From Actinomycetota bacterium (GTDB lineage Bacteria; Actinomycetota; Actinomycetes; S36-B12), in NCBI GenBank assembly GCA_016870515.1, contig VGBL01000001.1, positions 1 to 64,000 of the forward strand: a stretch of 64,000 nt of DNA. Reading direction: 5' to 3'. Positions 41,502-50,158 of the stretch are shown in pieces. The position numbers were made by a program, and so were the translations under genes. Numbering within the stretch: the first letter of the stretch is position 1; each line of letters starts with the position of its first letter. The notes beneath the pieces were generated by a model, which saw only the letters and a program-made list of their open reading frames with translations, was not told where the DNA came from and searched no databases.

Positions 41502-42398
41502 GTGGACGAGCTGATCTCGTCGCTCGTTCGCGGCCTAGGCCTCGGCGGCCTCTACGCCCTGCTAGGCGTCTCCTTCGTCATCATCTTTCGGGCCACCGGG
41601 GTCATCAACTTTGCCACTCCCGCCCTCATGATCCTGGGCGCATTTTTCACTGGAGCGTTCGGCAACGCCGTCGGACTGCCCTTCTGGCTCTCGGTGCTAC
41701 TGGGAATGGCCATCATGGCGATCATCGGCATGATCATCGAGCGCGTAGCTCTGCGTCCCATGGTGGGTAGACCGGCGTTCTCCGCCGCGACCGTCACGGT
41801 GGGCATCTTCATCATCCTGCTCATCATCAGCGGCCGGCTGATCGGCTCTGAGTTACTGACGGTCAACGATCCCTTCGGCCTCGACACCGTGATTGTTTTC
41901 GGCGCCACGATCTTCACGGTCGACATCGCACGCTTTATCGTCGCCCTGGTTGCCATCGGGATCGTGGGGCTGTTCCTGGCGCGGTCGCGCACCGGCCTTG
42001 CCATGCGCGCGACGGCACTCGATCAGGAGACGAGCCTGGCCCAGGGCATCAACGTCGGCCGCATGTTCGGGCTCTCCTGGGGCATCGCCGCCGCGATGGC
42101 GGCTCTCGCCGGGGCCCTGCTGACCGCTGGCAGTTCGGGAATCGAGACCACCGTGGCGCTAGTCGCACTGAAGGCGCTGCCGGTGATCATCCTGGGCGGC
42201 CTCGACTCCATTAAAGGGTCGGTCGTGGCCGGCATCATCATCGGCATCGCCGAGTCGATCACCCGCACCTACCAGCCGATCTACGCACCCTGGCTCGGCG
42301 CCAACTTCGACGTGATCGTGCCTTACATCATCATGATCATCGTCCTGATGGTGCGCCCCTACGGCCTCTTCGGCACTAGGGAGGTGGTGCGGGTATGA
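41502..42398 (+). CDS. ABC transporter permease, LivH type
   Basis: 298 residues from GTG 41502, which follows GGAG and lies two bases past the ligase stop. About eight membrane helices; family segments are 'GLGLGGLYALLGVSFVIIFR', 'GVINFATPALMILGAFF', 'ARSRTGLAMRATALDQETSL' and 'ALPVIILGGLDSIKGSVVAG'. It forms half of the membrane channel with the LivM-type permease. The frame is open upstream to 41406, but that part lies over the ligase gene and is not conserved-looking. Confidence 0.9.
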   Translation: MDELISSLVRGLGLGGLYALLGVSFVIIFRATGVINFATPALMILGAFFTGAFGNAVGLPFWLSVLLGMAIMAIIGMIIERVALRPMVGRPAFSAATVTVGIFIILLIISGRLIGSELLTVNDPFGLDTVIVFGATIFTVDIARFIVALVAIGIVGLFLARSRTGLAMRATALDQETSLAQGINVGRMFGLSWGIAAAMAALAGALLTAGSSGIETTVALVALKALPVIILGGLDSIKGSVVAGIIIGIAESITRTYQPIYAPWLGANFDVIVPYIIMIIVLMVRPYGLFGTREVVRV

Positions 42399-43540
42399 GT
42401 AAGGCCACCGCATCCTCGCACCGCACCACGCGCGGTCGCCCGCAGCTCTTCACGAGCTATGCCCAGGAGACTGCAGTTTTCAACACGCGCGTCAAGCGCA
42501 ACTGGGTGCTGGTTGGCATCCTCGTCATGCTCGTGCTGCCCTTCTTCATGCAGCGTGACATGGTCGCCCTGATCACGACAGTCTTCATCTTTGCCATCGG
42601 GGGGATCGGCCTAAACCTCCTCACGGGCTATGCCGGGCAGGTCTCCCTCGGCCAGGCGTTCTTCCTGGGAGTGGGTGCCTATACGGCGGCCGTCCTCGGC
42701 GGCGAATCCCGCAGCGGCGTCATCGGCCTGGGCTGGGACATGGCCATCTGGCTTCCGCTGGCCGGCCTCGTCCCCGCGCTGATCGCGCTGGTGCTGGCAC
42801 CCCTCGCGATGCGCGTGCGCGGGCTCTACCTGGCCATCTTGACCCTGGGCCTTGTCTTCATCGGAGAGCACATCTTCAAAGAGGCCAAGCCCATCACCGG
42901 CGGCGCCGGCGTGGGGCGCGCACCTGCCGACCCGGTCTTCCTGGGCTTCGACCTCTTCGCCAACCAGACGATCCTGGGCTACCGCATTGATCGCTTCACG
43001 ATCTTCTATGTGGCCTGCTTCATCATCTTCGTGATCATGGCCTTCGCCGCCAAGAACTTCGCACGGTCCCGCTTCGGGCGGTCCTTCGCTGCGGTCCGAG
43101 ATCGCGATATCGCTGCCGAAGTCATGGGCGTTTCATTGCTGCGCACCAAGACGCTGGCGTTTGTGATCTCGTCCTTCTACGCCGGCGTCTCTGGTGCTCT
43201 GCTATCCATCGTCATCGGCCGTATCTCACCCGAGACCTGGAACATCTTACTGTCGATCGACTTCCTCGCCGTCATCTTCATCGGTGGACTGGCCACGATC
43301 TCCGGCTCGATCATGGGCGCTGTCTTCGTGGTTCTGCTGCCCAAGGGCGTCAATGCGATCACGCCCTACATCCCCGGCTTCGGTGGCGTTGGCGAGGGAG
43401 GCGTCCTCAACGTCTTCGAACTGCAAACCATCATCTTCGGGCTACTCATCATCCTGTTCCTCATCCTCGAGCCACGTGGCCTCTACGGACTTTGGCTTCG
43501 ATTGCGCAACTACTTCAAGGCGTGGCCCTTCAGTTATTGA
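42395..43540 (+). CDS. ABC transporter permease, LivM type
   Basis: 381 residues with a polar N-terminal extension (~35 residues) and then about ten helices. Conserved blocks are 'IGLNLLTGYAGQVSLGQAFF', 'MRVRGLYLAILTLGLVFI', 'RSRFGRSFAAVRDRDIAAEV' and 'AVIFIGGLATISGSIMGAVF'. It starts by ATGA overlap with the LivH-type gene and is the last gene of the operon. Its stop overlaps the end of the convergent ProC-like gene by seven bases. Confidence 0.9.
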   Translation: MSKATASSHRTTRGRPQLFTSYAQETAVFNTRVKRNWVLVGILVMLVLPFFMQRDMVALITTVFIFAIGGIGLNLLTGYAGQVSLGQAFFLGVGAYTAAVLGGESRSGVIGLGWDMAIWLPLAGLVPALIALVLAPLAMRVRGLYLAILTLGLVFIGEHIFKEAKPITGGAGVGRAPADPVFLGFDLFANQTILGYRIDRFTIFYVACFIIFVIMAFAAKNFARSRFGRSFAAVRDRDIAAEVMGVSLLRTKTLAFVISSFYAGVSGALLSIVIGRISPETWNILLSIDFLAVIFIGGLATISGSIMGAVFVVLLPKGVNAITPYIPGFGGVGEGGVLNVFELQTIIFGLLIILFLILEPRGLYGLWLRLRNYFKAWPFSY

Positions 43541-44322
43541 CCCCCCGGGGTGCGCAGTACCGCGTTGTCGTAGATCTCCGTGAGTTCGCCGGGCAGTGCG
43601 TCAAACCATCCTTGATCGAGCAGGACCGCGCGCACGCGCTCGTTGAGCCCACCCTTGGTCTGGAAATCGCCGGGCAGGTCGCGACGTTGCGAGTCGGGGG
43701 TCACCTGCCCGACTGCAGCGAGGCCATCGAGTTCGGAACGGATGTAGCGCGAGGCAATCGCCTCGTCGATGCCATGGTCGGTGATCCAGTCGATGACGTG
43801 GTTCTGCAGCTCGAAGTAGGTCGACATGATGGCTGACGCACAACTCAGCACTCGGATGCGAGCCTCGTCGTCGAGCACGATCAGGTCTCCAAGCCCATCG
43901 AATGCAGCGAGCACCTCGGGCACCCCGGGGCACACCACCAGCGGACCCCTATGCAGCGTGATCGGCGGCAGGGGGATCAACTGGCAGATCGTGGCGGCAG
44001 GCGCGACCAGGGGTGCCAGTCCACTGGGCGGAGTGCCAGCGATGAAACTGGCGATGACCTGATCGTGGCGAAACTCAAGCGCGGCCACCGCTTCGTCGAG
44101 CTGCTGCGGGCGCATCCCGAGCACCACGATGTCGCTGTGGTCGATCACCTCCTGATTGGTCTCCATGACCACACACTGGTCGAACTCCTCGGCCAACGAC
44201 TGGGATCGCTCGGCCGACCGAGGTGACAGCAGGATCCGATCGGCCCGGCCCGGCCTGGCGCACATGGCGCGCACGACCGCCTCCGAGATGGTGCCGACTC
44301 CTAGGAATCCAATGCTCGTCAT
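43534..44322 (-). CDS. Pyrroline-5-carboxylate reductase-like protein
   Basis: 262 residues. N-terminal NAD(P) fold 'MTSIGFLGVGTISEAVVRAM' and 'DIVVLGMRPQQLDEAV', and a helical C-terminal dimer domain. The usual P5CR active-site stretch of ProC is poorly conserved here ('MSTYFELQNHVIDWI'), and the C-terminal 'GGLNERVRAVLLDQGWFDAL' is like other NADP-dependent oxidoreductases of the ProC superfamily. Housekeeping proline synthesis is therefore not certain. Start ATG 44322; the longer frame runs over the divergent promoter. Divergent from an AroE-like gene, possibly sharing control with it. Confidence 0.72.
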   Translation of the reverse strand: MTSIGFLGVGTISEAVVRAMCARPGRADRILLSPRSAERSQSLAEEFDQCVVMETNQEVIDHSDIVVLGMRPQQLDEAVAALEFRHDQVIASFIAGTPPSGLAPLVAPAATICQLIPLPPITLHRGPLVVCPGVPEVLAAFDGLGDLIVLDDEARIRVLSCASAIMSTYFELQNHVIDWITDHGIDEAIASRYIRSELDGLAAVGQVTPDSQRRDLPGDFQTKGGLNERVRAVLLDQGWFDALPGELTEIYDNAVLRTPGGQ

Positions 44323-44374
44323 GTGCGCATCCTCGCCTACTAGGGTCTGGGACGTTACGACACCAGGAGGCACC

Positions 44375-45214
44375 ATGCCCGGTTTCCTTGCCGACCTCAC
44401 CGGCTCCTTCGCCACCTCAGCGGCCCAGAACCCGACGGTGGCGGTGATGGAGGCGGCCTACGTGCACGCGGGGCTTGACATCCGCTACATCAACTGCGAG
44501 GTGCCACCAGAACGACTAGGCGATGCCGTGCGCGGCGCGATCGGGATGGGCTGGCTCGGCTTCAACTGCTCGATTCCGCACAAAATCGCGATTCTCGACT
44601 ACCTCGACGAACTCGCACCCTCCGCCGAGATCATCGGGGCCGTCAACTGTGTGATCAACGACGACGGTCGGCTCACCGGCGAAAACACCGACGGTCAGGG
44701 CTTCGTCAACGCCCTGCGCACCATCCTCGACCCCGCCGGCAAGCGCTTCGTGATCCTGGGCGCGGGCGGCGCAGCACGTGCCATCGCTGTCGAGTCGGCG
44801 CTGGCGGGCGCCGCCGCCGTCGAGATCGTCAACCGCACGCCGTCGCGTGGACAGGCACTGGCCTGCCTGGTCTCCGACCGAACCGCCGCCAACGCAGGGT
44901 TCACCGAGTGGACCGGTGCCTACGCCGTGCCCGACGGCACCGACGTACTCGTCAATGCAACATCGATCGGCTTCCACCCGAGCACGCAGAGCCCCGATGT
45001 CGACTTCGCCACGGTGCACCCGGGAATCGTGGTGGCCGATGTGGTGGCCAATCCCCCGCAGACGGAATTCCTGCAGCGGGCGCTGGAGCGTGGTGCGCAG
45101 CCGCTTCAGGGCCTGGGAATGCTCGTCAACCAGGCGCTGACCAATGCTCGGCTGTGGACGGGACGTGATCTGGATGCAGGCGTGATGCGACGTGCCCTCG
45201 AGGACAATCTCTAG
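44375..45214 (+). CDS. Shikimate/quinate dehydrogenase-like protein (AroE family)
   Basis: 279 residues from ATG 44375 behind GGAGG. The catalytic Lys70 sits in 'FNCSIPHK' and Asp105 in 'GENTDGQGF'; the NADP fold is 'FVILGAGGAARAIAVESA' with 'IVNRTPSRG'. The N-terminal substrate loop is unusual: 'GSFATSAAQNP' replaces the SxS-type 'HSxSP' that binds shikimate, and NVT is 'NCS'. It is thus an AroE homologue with an altered binding pocket and probably not the housekeeping enzyme. No other aromatic pathway genes lie nearby. Confidence 0.78.
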   Translation: MPGFLADLTGSFATSAAQNPTVAVMEAAYVHAGLDIRYINCEVPPERLGDAVRGAIGMGWLGFNCSIPHKIAILDYLDELAPSAEIIGAVNCVINDDGRLTGENTDGQGFVNALRTILDPAGKRFVILGAGGAARAIAVESALAGAAAVEIVNRTPSRGQALACLVSDRTAANAGFTEWTGAYAVPDGTDVLVNATSIGFHPSTQSPDVDFATVHPGIVVADVVANPPQTEFLQRALERGAQPLQGLGMLVNQALTNARLWTGRDLDAGVMRRALEDNL

Positions 45215-45256
45215 ACACCCGCCCGACCCGCGCGCCAACGCTGGGCGGGGAACTGC

Positions 45257-46585
45257 CTAGGCCACAATCTCCTGCACGACGCGCTCCGCCGCCTCGGCCG
45301 CGCCCTCCATGTAGCCCGTCCATTCACGGGCCGTCTCCGTGCCGGCGAAGTGCAGGGGCCCGATGGGCGCACGCAAGGCAGGGCCGTGCGTGCCTAGGAC
45401 CCCCGGAGGCATGATCCCAGTGGGGCAACCGCGCACCCAGGGGTCCAGGGTCCAGTCCTTGATGCGGAAGGCGACGTGCGAGCGCGCCTGCTCGCCGAAT
45501 CCTCTGACGAGCACGTCTTCGAAAACACGCCGCTGCTCTGTCTCCGCCATCTCGGAAACTCGAAGGGCGGCCGCGCCGACGCAGAATCCGGTGAGGGCGG
45601 GCTGCCGCCCATCGTGGCTGGTGTTGTCGAAGACCACGGAGACCGGCCCGGACGTGCACACGAGTTCACCCGAGAGGCCGGCCTCGCGCCAGAAAGCCCT
45701 TTCGTAGAGGGCGTGGAACTTGATGGTTGCTCCCATCGGCAGGCGTCGCTGCAGTGTGCGGCGCGACGCGGGTAGTTCGGGGGCGAAGCGGATGAGCGAG
45801 GTCATATTGGACGGGGTGGCGATGACGAGGCGATCGGCCCGGTGCTCCTCGTGCGGCGTGCACGCGATCACCCCATCGGGGGTCCAATCGACTCGCTCGA
45901 CCGGCGAATCCAGTCGCACGGCATCGCCGAGCCCTGCGGCGAGTCGCTGCGGGACCGCGAACGCGCCGTCCACGAATCTCGTGGCCTGCGCGGCATCGCG
46001 GACCTCCACCAGGCTCAAGATGCCCCCTCCCTGGCCGATGTACCAGAGCGCAAACAGGAGGCTCAGGTCTCGTGGCTCGGCACCGAATATCACCCGGATC
46101 GCGGTCGTCATGACATCGCGGACGAGTCGCGATGGCACCGTGGCGGCCATCCACGCCTGGAGCGTTCGGCCATCCAAGCTCGACGCGTCCGGTGCATTCC
46201 ACGGGTCCCGGGCGTACACGCGACGCGCCGCTCTATCGATGCGCCAGATGGTCGTCTGCAGGATGGCCAGCTTTAGCGGGGATAGCGAGGGGACGGCGCC
46301 GGCGTAGGTCGAGATGCGGCCGTCGACGTCGAGGACCTTGCGGCCGGTGTCGTATGTCGGGAACGTCGCGAGGCTGAGTTCGGCGGCCAATGCGGTCATG
46401 CGCGGCTGGGAGGGGCCGATCCACTGACCGCCCAGATCGAAAACGCCCTGGCCGATCTCTTCGGCGTAGATGCGCCCACCAACCCGAGCCGCTGCCTCCA
46501 GGACGGTGACGTCGACTCCTGCGCGGGCTAGCCCGCGCGCCGTCAGAAGACCCGCAATCCCCGCGCCCACGACGAGTATCCTCAC
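45257..46585 (-). CDS. FAD-dependent amine oxidase (monoamine oxidase family)
   Basis: 442 residues. FAD site 'MRILVVGAGIAGLLTARGLA', the 'VGGRIYAEEIGQGVFDLGGQ' and 'WIGPSQPRM' segments, and C-terminal 'IGPLHFAGTETAREWTGYME' and 'GAAEAAERV' are the hallmarks of flavin-containing amine oxidases. No signal peptide is visible, so it is cytoplasmic. It would oxidise a primary or polyamine to an aldehyde with H2O2 release. Convergent with the AroE-like gene and divergent from a small membrane protein gene. Confidence 0.88.
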   Translation of the reverse strand: MRILVVGAGIAGLLTARGLARAGVDVTVLEAAARVGGRIYAEEIGQGVFDLGGQWIGPSQPRMTALAAELSLATFPTYDTGRKVLDVDGRISTYAGAVPSLSPLKLAILQTTIWRIDRAARRVYARDPWNAPDASSLDGRTLQAWMAATVPSRLVRDVMTTAIRVIFGAEPRDLSLLFALWYIGQGGGILSLVEVRDAAQATRFVDGAFAVPQRLAAGLGDAVRLDSPVERVDWTPDGVIACTPHEEHRADRLVIATPSNMTSLIRFAPELPASRRTLQRRLPMGATIKFHALYERAFWREAGLSGELVCTSGPVSVVFDNTSHDGRQPALTGFCVGAAALRVSEMAETEQRRVFEDVLVRGFGEQARSHVAFRIKDWTLDPWVRGCPTGIMPPGVLGTHGPALRAPIGPLHFAGTETAREWTGYMEGAAEAAERVVQEIVA

Positions 46586-46619
46586 GTCCGCATCGTAGGG
46601 ACGGTGCTAGGTTCCGCGC

Positions 46620-47088
46620 ATGGGCATCTTCATTCCCGGCTTCACCCTCGTGCTCGCGTGGATACTCGCCGCTGTCAACGTCGCGGCTCCCGGGGCAGTG
46701 GCCGAGGAAGTCTTCATGGACTCAGCCATGCGTTGGCTGCTGTTCCTACCGGGCGGATTCATGTTCTTGGCGAGCTTCGTCATGCACAGCGTGTTTGCCA
46801 AGAAGACCGCTGCGTCCATCGGGTGGCAGACCAATGGCTTCCAGTACGAGATCGCCTTCGCATCGCTAGGGTTCGGCATCGCCGGCATCATCGCCGCGAC
46901 GAGTTCGTCAGTGGCATGGCTGCCAATCGCGGTGGCTCAGTCGATCTTCCTCGTCCTCGCGGGCGTCAACCACGTCCGCGAGATGGTGCAGAAGAAGAAT
47001 TTCGCCCGGCAACACGATCATCCTGATCTACGACTTCGGACTGCCCGTCTCCTACGCCATCGCCCTCATCTCGATCGGCGCCGCATAG
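46620..47088 (+). pseudogene. Four-helix membrane protein gene with a one-base frameshift
   Basis: The frame from ATG 46620 gives 'GIFIPGFTLVLAWILAAVNV', 'MRWLLFLPGGFMFLASFVMH' and 'AGIIAATSSSVAWLPIAVAQ'. At 47001-47010 ('ttcgcccggc') it loses its protein character. Reading one base later restores 'GNTIILIYDFGLPVSYAIAL' and 'ISIGAA' with TAG at 47086, clearly the missing last helix. One extra C in the CCC run explains it, so this is either a recent frameshift or a sequencing error. Read without correction it would end at 47114 with a basic, unlikely tail. Family not recognised. Confidence 0.6.
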
Positions 47089-47118
47089 CCGGCCCGGCCC
47101 TAGTGACAAGGTGATGCC

Positions 47119-47400
47119 ATGACTGAGAAGTCGACGTCGGCGAAGAAGGCGACCGCGAAGAAGCCCGCGCCGAAGAAGGCTGCTGAGTCGGCATCGGCCC
47201 CTCCCCCCGTACCGCAACCCGAACCAGCTCCCGAGAGGTTCCATTCCGACGACCCCAAGGAGATGTTCCGCCACGCGCTCGAGCAGAAGAAGAAGCGATC
47301 CGGGTTTGGCTCGGAGGCTCATCTGTCGGGCGGCAGCGCGAAGCAGCAGAAGTCCGGCAAGGCCGGTGGCAAGCGCGAGTTCCGACGTAAGAGCGGCTAG
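47119..47400 (+). CDS. Small basic protein, DUF5302-like
   Basis: 93 residues. The N-terminus is Lys/Ala/Pro-rich ('KSTSAKKATAKKPAPKKAAE'), followed by a conserved-looking 'DDPKEMFRHALEQKKKR' and a C-terminal 'GGKREFRRKSG'. This ending and the 'FRxALxxKK' block resemble the actinobacterial DUF5302 proteins; the match is from memory. It is probably cytoplasmic and may bind nucleic acid or ribosomes because of its charge. Convergent with the flavoprotein gene, overlapping by four bases. Confidence 0.6.
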   Translation: MTEKSTSAKKATAKKPAPKKAAESASAPPPVPQPEPAPERFHSDDPKEMFRHALEQKKKRSGFGSEAHLSGGSAKQQKSGKAGGKREFRRKSG

Positions 47401-49226
47401 TAGCCCTCGCTGCCCACTCCCTTGTGCACGGTGAAGAGGTTGGTGGGGTCGTACTTCTTCTTGATCTTGAGCAGGCGCGCATAGTTGCTGCCCCAGAACT
47501 CCTGCTGCCAGTTGTCCTGGAAGTAGTTGCCCTCGTTTGAATATGACCCCCCACCCGGGGTCACCTCGTGAACATGTGCAGACGCTGCCATCACCCCATC
47601 GAACTGTGCCTGCGACTCGGACTTCGAGGGCTCATGGCCGGCGATACCGGGGTACCTGCCCTGCTTCCAGGCCCCGACGGTGATGAAGGCAACGTTGTCG
47701 AAGACGGCCGGATTGATCGAGGTGGTGAGGTCGCGCTCCTTGGCTTCGGGGTGCTCGCCGTAGAGGGCTTTGTTGGTCTGCCACAGGATCAGCGACGTGC
47801 GCGAGGCGTCGAAGAGACCCTGGGCAAGCGTCTTGGCAGTGCCCCCCTGCGTCATGGTCCACGGCACACCGCGCCCGTCGTAGGCGCCCCAGTAGGCCGA
47901 CACCTCCGATGCGTTGCCCTTCCACCAGTAGTAGCCCATCGGCGCGTTGCGGCGCGTGTCGAAGATCGCCTCATTGGTGGTGGGATGCCATCGATTCTTG
48001 AAGGTCTGCTGGCTGAAGGAGACACTGACAGTGAAGTCGTCGGGCCGCGCCTTCAACGGGGCGAGGAACGGCTCCCAGGCCGCCTCTGCCGCTTCCACGG
48101 AGATGTCGAGGAAGGTCGATCCGACCTGCATCACGTTAAGGCCCCTGTCGAACTCATGGGCCATGCCGTAGTCGGGATTGAGGATCACGCCCTCGCCCCA
48201 CGTGGGATCGATCAGCGTGGTACCCGCGAATTCGACATAGCGCTGCAGGAGTTCGACGAAGGCAGCGTCGGACTTGGCCGTGATCGGCCCCGAGATCCAG
48301 CCCGAGATGCTCGGCTCCGGATGAGCCAGGAGCGTCATGTGCGTGACCACGCCGAAGGTGCCGCCGCCGCCGCCTCGCAGCGCCCAGAAGAGGTCGGAGT
48401 TCTGGTAGTCGTTGGCCACCGCCACCTTGCCGCTCGCCAGCACCAACGTGATCTCCAGGACCCCTGCGGCGCCACTTCCAAAACGCTTGCTGAATGAGCC
48501 GAATCCCCCGCCGAGGGCGAAGCCGCCGCATGCGCCGACGCTCGTGCAGCCGCCGCCCTGGATATAGAGGCCGTCGTACTTCTCAGATCCGTATGACGAA
48601 GCCGCCGTATACGCCTCCAGCCAGCGATTGCCCGCAGTCGTGGTGACCGCCGGGACCGCTGGCAAGCCGGGCGGTGCACCCTGGGGCCGAAATTCCTCAT
48701 GCACCGTGATCCTGCGCATGTTGTGGGTCCAGATGAGGAGCGACTTGCGCGGGCCGCACGACCGGCCGTAGTAGTCGTGACCCGTGCCCTTCACGACCAG
48801 GCGCACGCCGTTGTCTCGCGCGAAGTTCACGGCGGCGACGATGTCTTCACTGCTCTCGGCCGCCACGGCGTATTCACTTGCCGTCGACTGCCAGGCCTTG
48901 TACATGCCTGTGGATTGCGTGGCACCCGCCTGCTCCTCGAGGTACCACGGGTTGCGGAACTTGGCCGGCACAACCGCATCGGGCGCGAGCCTGGCCCACG
49001 GCTGCTGCGGCCGGATGAGCCGCTCGCCCACCTGGCGACGGAGTTCCTGCCAGCGGGAGCGGCTCGGCCATGCCGAACGCGGACGTGCACCTCCGGACGG
49101 CGCTGCACTCGCACCCCGGGGGGTGAGCACGGCCGCGGCAGCCCCCGCGGCGAGGCCGAGGAAGGTGCGCCGCCCAAGCCCTGCACCGCCCCCTTGCGAC
49201 ATCGGGCGCTCAGAGGATTGGCTCAT
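47397..49226 (-). CDS. Tat-exported BBE-type FAD-binding oxidoreductase
   Basis: 609 residues. Tat signal 'GLGRRTFLGLAAGAAAAVL'. The PCMH-type FAD domain has a His in 'VKGTGHDYYGRSCG' and a Cys in 'QGGGCTSVGACGGFALGGGF', the two positions used for bicovalent flavin attachment in berberine-bridge-enzyme relatives. The C-terminal BBE motif is 'NYARLLKIKKKYDPTNLFTV'. Such enzymes oxidise sugars or secondary-metabolite alcohols and amines with O2 outside the cytoplasm. The substrate is unknown. Divergent from the EamA exporter gene. Confidence 0.86.
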   Translation of the reverse strand: MSQSSERPMSQGGGAGLGRRTFLGLAAGAAAAVLTPRGASAAPSGGARPRSAWPSRSRWQELRRQVGERLIRPQQPWARLAPDAVVPAKFRNPWYLEEQAGATQSTGMYKAWQSTASEYAVAAESSEDIVAAVNFARDNGVRLVVKGTGHDYYGRSCGPRKSLLIWTHNMRRITVHEEFRPQGAPPGLPAVPAVTTTAGNRWLEAYTAASSYGSEKYDGLYIQGGGCTSVGACGGFALGGGFGSFSKRFGSGAAGVLEITLVLASGKVAVANDYQNSDLFWALRGGGGGTFGVVTHMTLLAHPEPSISGWISGPITAKSDAAFVELLQRYVEFAGTTLIDPTWGEGVILNPDYGMAHEFDRGLNVMQVGSTFLDISVEAAEAAWEPFLAPLKARPDDFTVSVSFSQQTFKNRWHPTTNEAIFDTRRNAPMGYYWWKGNASEVSAYWGAYDGRGVPWTMTQGGTAKTLAQGLFDASRTSLILWQTNKALYGEHPEAKERDLTTSINPAVFDNVAFITVGAWKQGRYPGIAGHEPSKSESQAQFDGVMAASAHVHEVTPGGGSYSNEGNYFQDNWQQEFWGSNYARLLKIKKKYDPTNLFTVHKGVGSEGY

Positions 49227-49318
49227 GGTCTAGCCATACTGCACTCGGGGGTGCGCAGCAAGCACATCGACCGATCCGGCATCTGAGAGTGTGGGCGACA
49301 CCCCGTGAAAGAGGTCAC

Positions 49319-50158
49319 ATGAGCCCGCTGCTTGCCCTCGTCTCCAGCCTGTGCTGGGGCCTGGCCGATTTCACCGGGGGCCTGGCCACACGCCGCGTGG
49401 GAGCGATCCGCGTGATCTGCGTGACCTATCCGGTGGGCATGGTGCTCCTCATCATCCTGGCCCTGGCCGTCATCCCCGGCACGATCGACGCCAGCGTCCT
49501 CGGCTGGTCCGTCTTCGTTGGCGTTTTCGGTCTGGCCGCGATGTTCCCGCTCTACGCGGCACTTGCCCTCGGGCCGATGGGGATCGTGTCGCCGCTGACC
49601 GCCCTGGGCGGCGCGCTGGTGCCGGTCGTCGTCGGGATCCTGCGCGGGGAGACCGTGACCGCCCTGACGGTCGGCGGCATGATCCTTGCGATTGCAGCCG
49701 TGATCCTGGTCAGTCGCGAGCCCGGCCCCCATCGTCGAGTGACGCCGAAAGCCTTGATCCTCTCCGGCGCAGCCGGCCTGCTGATTGGTCTCTACCTGAC
49801 CGGCATGGGCGTCGCTCCGGAGACGTCCGGCATATGGGTCGCGACCCTCGGTCGCGCCGTTGGCTCCGGCATCCTCGTCGTCGTCGCCGTGGTGCTGCTA
49901 GCGCGCAAGGGCACCGCGTCATGGCGACCGTTCCCCTGGAGGCTGGCGGTGATGACCGGCATGGTGGATGCCCTTGCCAACGGGCTATTTCAGCTTGCCG
50001 CGCAGTCTGGGGAGCTCGTCGTTGTCGCGGTCATCAGCTGCCTCTACCCTGCGGCCACTTTGCTACTGGCGCACTGGGTGCTCAGGGAGCGCATGACGCG
50101 CGTGCAGGGGCTCGGCGTCGCGCTGGCCCTGGGCGCAGCCATCGCCCTCAGCGTTTAG
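49319..50158 (+). CDS. EamA/DMT-family transporter
   Basis: 279 residues with ten predicted helices in two EamA repeats: 'MSPLLALVSSLCWGLADFTG' opens the first and 'AAGLLIGLYLTGMGVAPETS'-like sequence the second. The conserved glycine-rich ends 'GIVSPLTALGGALVPVVVGI' and 'LYPAATLLLAHWVLRERMT' are typical. Members export metabolites or amino acids. The ATG at 49319 is preceded by GAGG; an in-frame start at 49289 is less likely. It converges with the threonine aldolase gene (four-base overlap), so threonine-family metabolites are a possible but unproven substrate. Confidence 0.85.
   Translation: MSPLLALVSSLCWGLADFTGGLATRRVGAIRVICVTYPVGMVLLIILALAVIPGTIDASVLGWSVFVGVFGLAAMFPLYAALALGPMGIVSPLTALGGALVPVVVGILRGETVTALTVGGMILAIAAVILVSREPGPHRRVTPKALILSGAAGLLIGLYLTGMGVAPETSGIWVATLGRAVGSGILVVVAVVLLARKGTASWRPFPWRLAVMTGMVDALANGLFQLAAQSGELVVVAVISCLYPAATLLLAHWVLRERMTRVQGLGVALALGAAIALSV

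Noticed and set aside
43534-44322. ProC-like gene as part of proline/hydroxyproline metabolism in this window
   Set aside because: It lies 30 kb away, its active-site region is poorly conserved, and its neighbours are transporter and AroE-like genes.
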